From: Fratercula arctica
Lineage: Eukaryota > Chordata > Aves > Charadriiformes > Alcidae
Direction: 5' to 3'
Assembly (NCBI GenBank): GCA_947846985.1
Contig: CANTUZ010000001.1
Coordinates: 1,674,001 to 1,738,000 of the forward strand
Length of the DNA stretch: 64,000 nucleotides
The position numbers and the translations under genes are program-made. Position 1 is the stretch's first letter, and the number at the start of each line of letters is the position of its first letter. Positions 24,801-36,800 of this stretch are shown here, piece by piece. The notes under the pieces were generated by a model. It saw nothing but the letters and a program-made list of their open reading frames with translations, made no database searches and had not been told where the DNA came from.

Positions 24801-27800
24801 GTACAGAGAGAAAACATTATCCAGCGGGAACCGGAGAAGATCTCATGCCCTGCCACATCTTTGCCAGGTCTGTGGTTTAAGGTAAACAGCTTTCCAAAGA
24901 CCAAGAAGCAGCTGAGAGATGCAAAACCCATTGAACATGAAAAAAAAGAATCATAGAATCATAGGATCGTCTAGGTTGGAAGGGACCTCTCAGATCAAAA
25001 TTGGTCCTCTCCACCATGTCCCAGCCCCAGCACCAGCCCAGTTCTACCTGGCCCACCCCAATAGTTGTGTGCCAAAACCTCCCCCTCCTTGGATGGGGAC
25101 CTCAACTCAAATTCAAACAAACCATGAGTGACACAGATAACCCCACACCCAAAAAGTGTCTTCGTAATCTCAAACCTACGTTTTAGCTGCCACAATTTAA
25201 CCCTATGACTTCTTGTCCCAGCTGGAGGTCTGGAGAACAGACTGTGCCCTCTCCCCAGAAAGCATCTTCTGTCTGTCTGAAGATTCCTAGCATGTCCCTC
25301 CTTGGGCATCTTTCTCCAGACTACACCCACCCAACAGATGCAACCTTTTGGGATCGGTGCAGCTTCCTCACCTTGGCCCTCCAAAACAGGCCAACCTTTA
25401 CATCAGTGCTTGCCCTGCTGAACTCACCTGGTGTGAATTCAAGTCACCAGTGATGTGAACATCTACACATCTGGGCTTTAAACTTTAAACTTTTAAAGCT
25501 CTGGGCTTTAAACCAAGGCTAAAGGAAGGAACTGGAAGGCAGCTGCAGGAGCAGGTGGGATCTCACCTACCTGGACATATTTTACAGCATTTTCCATCTA
25601 CTTTCTCTGGATAGTCACACGGATACTCCTTGGGGCACGTGATCTTCTGGCAGTCCTGGACACCATCCCTGCAAGTGCAGAGGATACAGGGCAGGAGGCC
25701 GTAGAGCCGGAAGATGGGGTGCCACACTTCCCCATGGGAGTAGGTCTTCCCATTGTAAACACAAGCTGGAGGAGAGAGAGAAAAAAGTTGCCAATGGAAA
25801 TAAATCCTCCTCCTCTCTGTACACCCAGGTCTTGGTGGAGCTCAACACATTTCACTGCCTCAGAAACGGGTGGCCCTGCTGTCTTGAGGAGCATGGTCCT
25901 CTGGCAGCACATCCAGCAGCAATGAACGCTGAGATATAGCAGCCACCCCACCCAGGAGGTGCCATGAGGCAGGGGACCAGGCTCCAGGAGATGGAGGCTG
26001 CTTGGGTCAACCACCCTGGTGGGGGTGAGTGGAAAGTGTGGGCAGGACCTCACCTGCCTCCAAGCCTCTGGAAGCCCAGGGTCTCTCCGAGGCTGTCACA
26101 GGCATGAAGCACAGTGAAGAGTGCCACCTGCTGACTCCTCCATGAAAATTTTTGGAGGTCCCAAAATTTCCTCCAGGGCTTCATGTCCAAGGACTGGAAA
26201 GAGCCCTTCTGGAGACACAGTGGTGGCAGAGCCCCCAAGAGGAGAAGGGACCTGTCTTTCCCCCTTTAGCTCCATGGGATTGCCTCCTCATCTCACATTC
26301 CTACTCTCTCCTCCAGGAGAAAGACCGCAGCACCGGGACAGACCCAGCACATGGTGGGTGGGTGCAAGGAGGAACATCCTGTCCCTCTGCCACACTGTCC
26401 TGGAAGGACCACATGGAGTCTTCCAGCTGAGCACCTCCCTTCCCAGGTCCCAGATCTCCAAAACACCCCAAATACCAATCTTCTTACAACTCTTTTTGGA
26501 AACTGGTAGAATTCATGCAGTCAAGAGGCTATGGGCCACCACGACTGAGATAGCTAGTGAGGAGTGGGAGGTGGGACTTGATGGTGGAAAGCTGCTGCTG
26601 AAACAGATTCCCTGGACAATTCACAGTCCCAGAGAAGTCACCGTAGTCCATGTACAGACCAGCCCTTCTATTCCTTACCTTTCTTGTGCTTCTCCTTCAA
26701 GACAATCTTCACGGTGGTGCCACCTCCTCCCTTGGGTTTGAAGCTCCTGGGAATAAACTCCAGGGAGGAACTGAGAACAGTGGACATGGTGGCTCCGGGT
26801 GGCTTCCTGCCCATTGTTTCCCCCAAACACTGGTCTTGCGAATGCCTCTGTGAGCAGTCAGAGAAAAAAAGGGGACTCAGACCCCAGCAGCTGGGTTGTT
26901 CTCACTCCAAAACATGCTGGAAAAAGCCACGCACAACTTCCATCAGGAGTGTAAGGTCCAGAGACCACAGGGATGAGCAGAGACCCAGGAGCCATCTTGG
27001 TGCCTGCAACTGCCTAAGGGGTGCTGAGCAGTTTGTGTCAGTGCCTCACACTGGTGTCCTCCCTACGCTGCATGTGGGTCACCCTCATTGGGGTAGCACC
27101 CTTCTCATCCCACGCTCAACCCAATGCCCTCAGGTGAGGTCCTACATCACTAATGCAGGCAGGGAAATGGGCTAGTCTTTTCTAGATGCTTGCTGGGAAA
27201 CTGAAGACCAGCATCTGTGCAATGTAACCAGGATCAGAGAGGTAAGGATGGGTCTTATCCTGCCCTCTCACCTGGCTGGCACCAGGAGGGTTGGTGTGCG
27301 GCTGCCAGCCAGCAGGATTGAAATCCCGGGAACATCCCCGTCTTCCAAGAGCAAACTGCTGGGACAAGACCTGCAGCACAAAGGGCCCCCTTGTGTCTAT
27401 TTTGGAGGATTTATAGGTGGTGGAGGTGTGACGCTGGCAGTATGGAAAAGGGCAGGGCCAGGAGCTGTAAGTGATCTAATCCCACAGACCTGGCATGGAC
27501 TGCCCAGCTCTGAAATGTCACCACGAATCCACCCTCGGCAGCCAAGGAGTCACTTTTTCCTTGCTGGTGCTGCCGATACAAATAGACTGGGGAAAGTACA
27601 CTGGTGGCCAGCTGCACTTCTGGCTGCTCTGTGGGAACTACAACTGGGAGGCAGGACACCTTTGAGCCCAGAGTGGAGTGGAGACACCATGTCCTGAAGC
27701 AAAAGCCCCCAAAGAGAGATTTGGCCCATCTGATTCTATGGATAAGGGTCACATCTGGCTGTCAGTCACCTCTGACTCTGCTCTGTCCATGCTCCCCAGC

Positions 27801-30800
27801 TGTTTTAACCTATTGGCCAACTTCAGCCAGGTTGGCCAACAAGGAGGAGAAGCGGCCAAGATTTACAGTTCCCGCAGGTCTTTCACTCTTTCAAAGACAT
27901 TAGAGGTTCTTCAGAAGAATAGGGCAAGAGTCTTTCCCTGGTGGTCTGAGGTCTCAGCCTCTGCTGATAGCCCTCACCTAGAGACAATGCTAAGACACTA
28001 TCCATCTGCAAAACAGGTGTCTGTGGCTCTGCTGTCCAAGGAACTGACTACCCTCCTAGAGCTGCTGTGGGTCATTTCTTTGCAGAAGATTATGGCCAAG
28101 GACAAATGGCTTTCTTTGAGCTGTTTAATGGGGCTGTGCTAGAAGCAATGATCTGAGTTTTAAAATGCAAACGTCACGTACAACACCTCTGTTTAACTGC
28201 AGGGGCTCCTCCTCTGTGGACTTCTCATATGAGCCATCTGCAAGGGAAAAACATTGTCCTGTGAAATGCTGCAGGGCTGGATGAGGATTTGCTCCCTGGG
28301 GTCCAAGTGACTAAAAGCAGCTCTCTTCACGGTGCTGACCCACCTGCGAGGTCTGGAAGGAGAAGAGCTTCTCATATGCAATTCACATCACCCAAAGCAA
28401 GTGGGAGCCATACCCCAAAAACCCTTTTATCCCCACTGACTATTAACAAGATCTCAGCTCCAAGAAAGACATGGCCTTGTAGCTTCTGAAGTCAGGTGGC
28501 ATGAAAACACCCCAGAAGTAGAGTATCAGGTGATGGGGATAATCTGGCATTAAAAAGAAATCCAAAGACATTTCTCACAGAGTCAATGACATGTCCCAGC
28601 TGCACCAAAGAAAACTGGGAGAGAGGAACACAAATTGCAGAAAGGGAGAGTTTGGAGGAGGCACCTAGAGGAGGTCATTCTGTGTCCATGGCCGGGAGAC
28701 CACCATGGCCTTCCAGCTTCATAAAATTTTCTCATATTAAAGAGTCATTTTGTTCTGTGACTTCACTGTCAGCAAGGTGTGAACCTGCCCACTCGCTCTT
28801 GAGTCTGTCTCATTTGGAGACATGAAGCTTGATTTTCTCCTAACCCTCTCAGCTGTGAGTCAGGGAAAACAGCAGCAAATTCAAGTGTTTCTCCCACATG
28901 GAGAGCTGTGGGAGTAAAACTCAGTCATGCCGTACTGAGGGGGAAGAGGGAAAGTTCCCTGACTGTCCTGGAAACTTCTCTGGAGCAACAGCAGCATGCA
29001 CAATCTTTACGTGGTCCATACAACCATCTCCATTCTGGTGGGTGAGTGGTCTGAAGGACTTTGCCCTCCATGCAGGTCACATCTCTTGCATGATGCACCA
29101 GTGGTAGGGCAAAAAGCTCAGCTCTGGCCAGCGTATGGGCTGCAGGGAGGCAGGACACAGCTAGGTGCAGGAGGGGAAGCACGCAAGGAAAAAAATGAAC
29201 CCTCATCGGTGCAACCAAGACATAGGCAAGTGGCCTGATTTACAGCACAGGCTTCCAAAATGCTGCTGAAGTGGCTTGAAATGGCTCCTGCCAGCTGGTG
29301 GCAACCAGCTGAAGTCTCCCAGCCCTTGCTCAGGAGCAGCTCCTGGACCCCTCGTTACCTTTGCAGACCTGGCAGCAGGAATCCGGCACAGTTAGGGGAG
29401 AGGAGCACAACAGCTCTGGGCAGGTCACCAAGCCGCAGTAAATCTGGCCTTCCTAGGAGACAGGAACAAAAAAAAAAAACATTGTCAGCATTATCAAGAT
29501 CTGGACAGGGGTGTGTGTCACCCATGTTAGGGTGCCAACACTTCAAATTGCAGATCTAGCATAAATCAAAAGCCCCCCAGTAGTCCAGGTCCTCAGATAT
29601 CAGCAATTATCTAGCAACTGATGAAAGCTGAAAATCTGCCCCTGCCGCACCCTCCATCCTGTGGGGTATAGCGTGGTGCGTGGTGTCTTCTCCTGGCATG
29701 GCTGGTTCACCAATTGTCAGTCAACATGCTCATGAATGGAGTGATCTTCCCCAAAAAGAAGGAGACAGTGCCCTGCTCTCAGCCATTGTTAGTGCTACTA
29801 GATCTGAAATAGCCACCACACACCTATAAACTCTGCATGACACCCACCAATTCAAAGTGGCGCAAGAACCTGACATCTCCCAGGACAAGGACCTGGAGGA
29901 AAAGTGGAAAGGGTAAGTGTGATGCTGAACCCAGACCCAGGTCAAGGTCACAGTTCTGCCCTCCCTCTGTCTTGGGTTATTCGATAACACCAGAGCCAAG
30001 CACACAAAGATGCTGGGTCGAGAGCTGTGGATGGACGTTCAGGTCTACCCCTTCTTCTGCTGGCTTGGGCGTTAGTTTGGTAAGTATCATTGCTGCAGTG
30101 TTCAAGCTGAAAACCATGGGCCAAGGCCAGTCTTGACCTCAGTGCATCCCAGTCCCACGTCAGTCAATGGATTTGCACCTGTTTGCTGCACGTCTAAGTT
30201 TTTGCTGCTTTGCAGAAGGGTAAAAAAGGATGTTCGGCAGCCCACCAGCCAGACCTCAACAGCAAGTCCTCTTCTCCATACAGCAGTTTCGTCTGGGACA
30301 TCCAAAAGCTCTCAGTCAACTGAAGCCAAGAGGTTAACCAAAGATTTCCTTAGAAAACCAAACCACAGCAGCTTCTTCTACCATCAGGAAGCCAAACCGC
30401 TGTGCAGGGGACGTGAAGAGGAGGAAGAAAGTTTGGTAAATGAGAGGATCTGGTGGAGGCCGCTGCAAACCAAACCCTGCTCTCCACTTCAGGGACCTCC
30501 ATCGGGTCCAGACCTGCAGGGAGCAGGGCTTGGCCATGTAGCTTCTTCTTTCTTTCTCCTTCTGACCAGTAGCTCTCAGCAAAGACCTGCCTCAGGCGGG
30601 AAAGAGCAAATGTCATAAAAAGCAGGATTTATCCCAGAGGCGCTGGTCTTGGGGCAGTTTTCAAAGAGGTTTAGACCAGCTGTTTATGCAGCTGTTCTAG
30701 CAGCTGACAACATCAGACACAGTCCGGCGAGACCCCGCCGCTGCAAAGCTCCACAGCCATCCTTTTATTTTCCCCTTCGTATCCAAGGCATTATCCTGCC

Positions 30801-33800
30801 GAATAAACAGAGCCTGAGCGAGAGCCAGTACCTCTGAGAGGGACACGAGGGTCGCAGGCTCCTGGGGATGGTGGTGGATGGGGTGGGAAAGCAGAGCCAG
30901 GTGGGCATGTAAAGTCAAATCCAGGGCTTCTTCCCAGCGTTTGTCCCCAGCCTGGTGGGCTGGCATCCAGATGGTGTCCATAAGAGAGGAACCAGCCCCA
31001 AAAGCTGTATAATTTCTACGTCTAAGCTATACCTCTTGCCACCTAGCTCCAAGCCACCTAGCTCCAAGGCGTGCACAAGCACCAAAGGCTCAGAGCAACT
31101 ATCCTGGTATCATGTATACTTTACTATCAAGCATCAGCTGATGGTAACCACCATGTGCGTGCTCGTGGCATAAGACAGGGAGGTGGTTTGGGGTCTCTCA
31201 CCGTTTTTTCTTTTCTGGCCAAGCTTAGTCCAATTATTTGCTGCAAGCAAAGGACACATCGGTGGAGTCTGGTCCCATCTAAGGGCTCTGTATGATGGGT
31301 GGTGAAAGCCATGTCTGAAATCCGCTTCTTTTTTATGGCAGAGGCTGTAGCGGGTATGAGAAGTTCCCCACAGCATCCAAGTCCAGCGTCGGCACTTTCA
31401 GTCCCCCTTCCTCGCTCCCTCTCAAGGAGGAGGAGCTGCTCCATTTATCTCCCAACACTCAGCTCCTGGCACGCGTGGCTCTGCGCTCCACACACCTTCC
31501 CCATCGCCACTGGCCAGGCTGCCTCGCGTCTCCTGAGTAAAGCGTCAGAACTCGGTTTTTGATGGGTTTTTGCAGGATCCCAGACTGCGGGAGAGGGCTG
31601 GGCAGAATGGAGCCAAAGCCCTGTCTCAGGGCACTGGTAGAGGCTCACGGATATGGAACATCCCTCCAGTGCTGGCAATGGGTGGTGGATGGGTAATCCA
31701 TCCCGGGAATGTATGCTGAGGACCACACAGCATCCTGGCCACTGTCACAGCCCTCAGGTAGGGCAACCATGGCCATCAAGGAAGATGGGCATGCAATGGT
31801 CCTGCACAGGTCATTGCAACTCACCATGAAAGGCAAATGCTTCCTGAAAACGCTTTTCGTAGACAGCCTGGGAAGCACACACACAGCCCTTCTCCAGGGC
31901 ACAGCTCCACACACAACAGCCCAGAAAATTTGTGAACACGCTACAGGAGTTTCCAAACAAGACCAGCTCCTGGTGCTCAAGCACATCTCAGCCCTGAGTT
32001 CAGCTTCCACTTAAATCCAAGCAAGGGGAATGAAGATCGCTAGGTGCCTGCCCATTGCCATCTCTGACTGCTAGGCTCCACTGCCCCTGGCTCTCTGCTG
32101 TCATCTCCTGGCTGTGTCGGAGGGTGAGATTCAGCTATGCAGGGCAGGAGTTGGCTGCTGAAGGCACTGTGAGACCCAGGCACCCAACAGCAGTTGGGAG
32201 CCACCAAATCCTTTCTGGAGCTCAGCTCAATCTCACCAGTTCAACACCGAGCTCAATGTCCCAAGAACTTCTGAAGCCCAAGAGTTGGCATCCGTATTGC
32301 CTTGAAGGCACGCTGAGCTCCCCCAGGTTCCCCTGGCTACAAACCCCACCTGCTTTGCACCAAGCACATGGGTAAAAAGGCTCCCTGTTGCCCCCTCTGC
32401 CACCTATCTGCCATACGATGCCTCAGTGGGGCAGGTGGGATAGCTGGATGCTGTGGGGACAGCACTAGTCCTCCAGCAGGCAAAGGCTCAATGGGGACAA
32501 GGGCTGTCCCACTGCCCACCCCAAGGAGCCCCAGCAGGGTCCATCCAGAACTGGCCCGTGGGATGTATGGTGAATAATCCACCCTCAGAGCAGCTTGTTT
32601 GTGCTGTTCCCACCAAGGAGGAGATGCAGGCAAGGGCTCTGTGCCCTGACCCCAGGGCCCAGCATACATTTGCAGCCCACCCTGTTCAGGGTCAAGGCCA
32701 GATAACACAGCTGGGCAGAGGGGGAGGCACCCAGCTCTGTGGTGGTCCTTGGTCACTTGGTAGGGAGGACCCAGAACTATTTCAGAGGAAGCTCGTTCTC
32801 CTGCACTGATAACCTGATCCTGATAATAAACCATTCCACCATGGGCTGGTACCACCCAATGGTCTTCATGAGGTTTTTGACCTGGTGGAACACTGTTGGG
32901 ATGCAGGAGCAGACCCCAAGCCCTCCCCACCTCCCGTGGGCTCGCAGGTAGCTTACGGAGCAGCTGCACTGCACACACTGGTTTGGCTGGCGGCTGGGAA
33001 AGAGCTCGTTGGTAGTGAACATCTCGCCTTGCTGGTAGGTCGTCCCATTGTACTGGCAAGACTTGACGGGTGCCCGGAGGCCAGAAGGGGAATGTGGCTC
33101 TGGAAAAGAAGATGAGAAAGCAACTGGGATGAGAGTCAGCCCTTACCTGGCTCCAATGTAGCACAGATGCTCAGCAGATTCCCACCAGCCCAACCCAAAG
33201 GGACAAGGAGACCTTTACACACCACAGTTATCAGGAAGAAGTGGCTGGGGTATTGCATGGCCAAAAGCTTTTGGAGAATGAGGCTGCCCTGACTGCACTG
33301 AGCTCAGCACAGAGTTGTGGAGTCTCCTTCTCCAAAGAGAGAAAACCTGCCTGGATGCATTCCTGTCCAACCTGCTCAGGGTGACCCTACTTTGGCAGAG
33401 GGGTTGGACTGGATGATCTATGAAGGTCCCTTCCAACCCCTGCCATTCTGTGATTCTGTGAAAACCTGGAAGTCTGATCTTCCACAGTCTTGTCCCTTGC
33501 TGTGCCAGAGTGGTGGCAAAGCTAGTCAAAAACCAACAGCAATTTGGGAAATTAGAAAAAAAAAAAAAGAGAAAAAACCCACTATTTTTAATTTTTAGCT
33601 AATTACCCATGGGAGAAGCCCTTTTTATCTGACTCCATCTGATGTTGAAAGGCATTACACCCAGAGGAGGGAAAAATTCAAGAATTTTGTTTAAATTCCT
33701 CGAAATTATTCTTTTGCCTATATCCAACACATTTTGCTGGCAAACGATCTGAATAAAGTGCCAGCTTCTGCTTTGTCCCTGAACTGACATTTTGTCTGTC

Positions 33801-36800
33801 CCTACAAGGTTCTGTGGATGGGGGAGAGTTGGAGAAAGTGGTCTGGTAGAGACACTTGTCTTTCAAAGTGACATTTTTGGGGGGAAAAAGCAACGTGAAC
33901 AGCCTGAGCTGCCATTGCTGCCATGACCCCGTGAGCAGGGCCAGACCCAGCATTGCTGCGCTGCTCCAAGCGTGAGCATTCAAGTGACTGCAGTTGAGGC
34001 ATGCCCTGCAGGACATGGCCACCTTGTCATCTCCTCCCTATGGGATATCTACCTACCGAGACACCGTGGGCAGCACTGCTGGGGGTCTGTGACGGGACTG
34101 GCACACTGCAGAGCCGGGCACTGGATCCGGTAGCACCTGATGTTGGTGTTCTGGAGAGAAACAGAGAGAAAGATGGTTCGTCCAACTATGTGTTCACCCC
34201 TGCATGAGGAGGAAGATGTTGGGTGACGGACACATTATCACAATAGATTGTGCTTGTGTAGCTCACCTAGCCAAGGACGTCTCCATCCCTGGCTCAAACC
34301 CAGACAGCTCGTGGTCTCATGTCTCATCATCAAAGATCACTTGTGGTCCCACAGCAGCCCTGAGCCACTTCCACCCACAGCCCATCAACGCTGCTGAGAC
34401 AGCTCCCTCACAAGGTCAACCCAACAACCCCAGGGGGACATGGGGCTTTGTCAAAAGGAAAGAGATTAATCCAATGTCCCTATGGGACTGGAAAGGGATT
34501 CTCTGGTCAAATTGGACACCAAAACTTAAAAGCTGCCAAAGCAATGCCCCAGGGCAGCAGCATCCCCACCACCTCCTGTGGAACCTCACAGGGGACATAC
34601 CTCAGAGCAGCTGCAGCGGATGCAGTACATCAGCCCCTGTGGCTCCAGATAGGGGTGCCAGCTCTCGCCCGGGCTATACTTCTTGCCGTTGAAGTCGCAG
34701 AACATATCTGGCCCTGAAAGTCAACCAGGAGAAGCTATGTGAGAGAAAGGGATGGTCCTTGGGAGAGCTCTCCTCCCTCTGTGATGAGAAGAGCAAGGCC
34801 AGGTTGGACCGGGCTTTGAGCAACCTGGTCTAGTGGGAGGTGTTCTTGCCCATGGTAGGGGGGTTGGAACAAGATGATCTTCAAGGTCCCTTCCAACCCA
34901 AACCATTCTATGACAGTCTGGTGTCTTCATGCTCTCCCCCATGAACAGCTGATGGCCACATCCCATCCACCAAACCCCAGACTGAATACATTCCCCAAAA
35001 GCCATTTTTTTGGTCATGATTTGTTATTTTTTTAGCCTGGGACCCATCTGACCAGCTGGGTACTCCTCTGTGCAAGCTGGACTCCCTTTGCAGGCAAGGA
35101 ACAGAATGGGTGGGTTTGAGCCATAAATTAGAGTTCCCTCTCTAAAATATGTCAGTAGAAATGCTCGTTTGATGATGGACAGGTGATTTCAGGGTGGTGC
35201 TATGGGACTGAATTTTCCCCAGAAGGGCTGTGAGTCAGCGGGGGGACAGGAGAGCCTGAGCTTAGGAGACTTTTTCACTGTTACCCAGAAATAGAAGATG
35301 AAAAAAAGACATTTTGGGGTAGAAACACATTCCAAAGGAAAACCTTTTACTCCCTCTAAGAGCTTCAGCTCATTCTGTCCAGGACCCCTGGACAAGTGCC
35401 ATCAGCACACAGGCAGCAGAGCATCAGTCCTGAGGAGCAGGACCATGCTGGCTTGCCCCATCCCACCAGGCTCAGTCCCTTGGCTTTACCAAGCTTGACA
35501 TGGCACTGGTCTGTCTGGAGTGGGTTGAACCATGCTCTTCATTCATGGAGGTGTCCATGGAGACAGCAAATCTACCTCGTCCACTTTTTGCCCCCAAAAG
35601 CACAAAGCCATGTATTTTTCTACTCCTTCCTGATCCTATCATCCTGAGAAAAGCCAGTTTCCAGCCATGCTCCTGAACTGGAAGTGTCTGTCCCAGAAAC
35701 GATCTAACCCTCCCTACGCTGGCATGGGTTCAACCTTGCCGTGGCACAGGGAGATGGAAGAGATGGTGCCCAGCACAACTGGTGAAGGCGATCCCCTTTG
35801 GAGATCTCCCCTCTCCCCAGATTTTAGCAGGTCTCTATCAAGCCCCTCCATCTCCAAGCCCTTGATTACACACCAACCCTTTGGCAGGACAAGGCCAGCC
35901 TGCAGCAGGACCTGTGGGACAAACTGTGGCCATAGTCACCACCAACAACCACAGGGCTTTGGCCAGAAAGCCCAGTTCAGTCATCCTTAATGTTCGCATC
36001 AAAAAGCATTGCCTGGTCCTGCAGGACCGAGCTTCGAGCCCAGTTGGACCTGCAAGAACCTGGACCTTGTAACTCCCACCACAGCCCAGTGGCTGCTCCC
36101 GCTCTCCCGTGGTGTGTTCCCAGTCCCCGAAAAGCCAGAGGGACGCGTCAGGGCTTAAGCTCTTTCATGAAGAAGCACATGCCTGCCCGCATGTGTTATT
36201 AGTGGTTTCAGTGCTTACAGCCCCACTAAAAACTGAAGGTGATTTACAAGGTTGTGTCATTGAGGGGATTTGAGGTAGTTTGGGCGATTACGTTGCACGA
36301 AGGCAGCAGAGACATTTACACTCCCTGAAGCATTTATGGGTCTTTTAAAGCCTTGTGGTGCCCTGGGGATGTGGGGAGAGGGCAGAAGGCTGTTTTCCAA
36401 GGCATGGTGCCCAGCTCTCACCACCTGCCGCATGGTTGGGCAAACTAGTGCGTGCTGACCCCGCTACATGGCTGGAAAGAATCCTCAATGAATAGCAGAG
36501 GGTCCCCAAAATCAGCTTGGTGGTGCTCACCACCCCAATGATGCTAAAAGTCATCCCATGCTCCACTCTGTCACCTGGGGCAAAGCAGTGATCTCGAGAT
36601 CCATGCCAGCATTGTCCCACCTTGCCAAAGCTGAAGATGCCACCTGCTTAATGTGTTTCTCCCACCAACCAGGCAAAACCCATATGAATACAACATGGTG
36701 GGCTGCCACCCCTTCTCCAGCTTCTGACTGTCCTCAGGATGAACCCAAGTGATGCTCTACGATGGCTGGTCCCCATGGCCATCAGGAAGGGCAGCCCTAC

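Larger units (their letters stand above)
22730..25570 (-). other. CHRDL2: CHRDL2 intron 8
   Basis: Noncoding. Contains old CR1 material at 24.4-25.4 kb and an AT-rich stretch near 23.5 kb with a perfect MEF2 consensus. Confidence 0.8.

Noticed and set aside
32337..33164. 275-aa minus-strand open frame overlapping CHRDL2 exon 4
   Set aside because: It runs in a different frame from the VWC2 codons and straight through two splice sites; the real exon is fixed by family identity.
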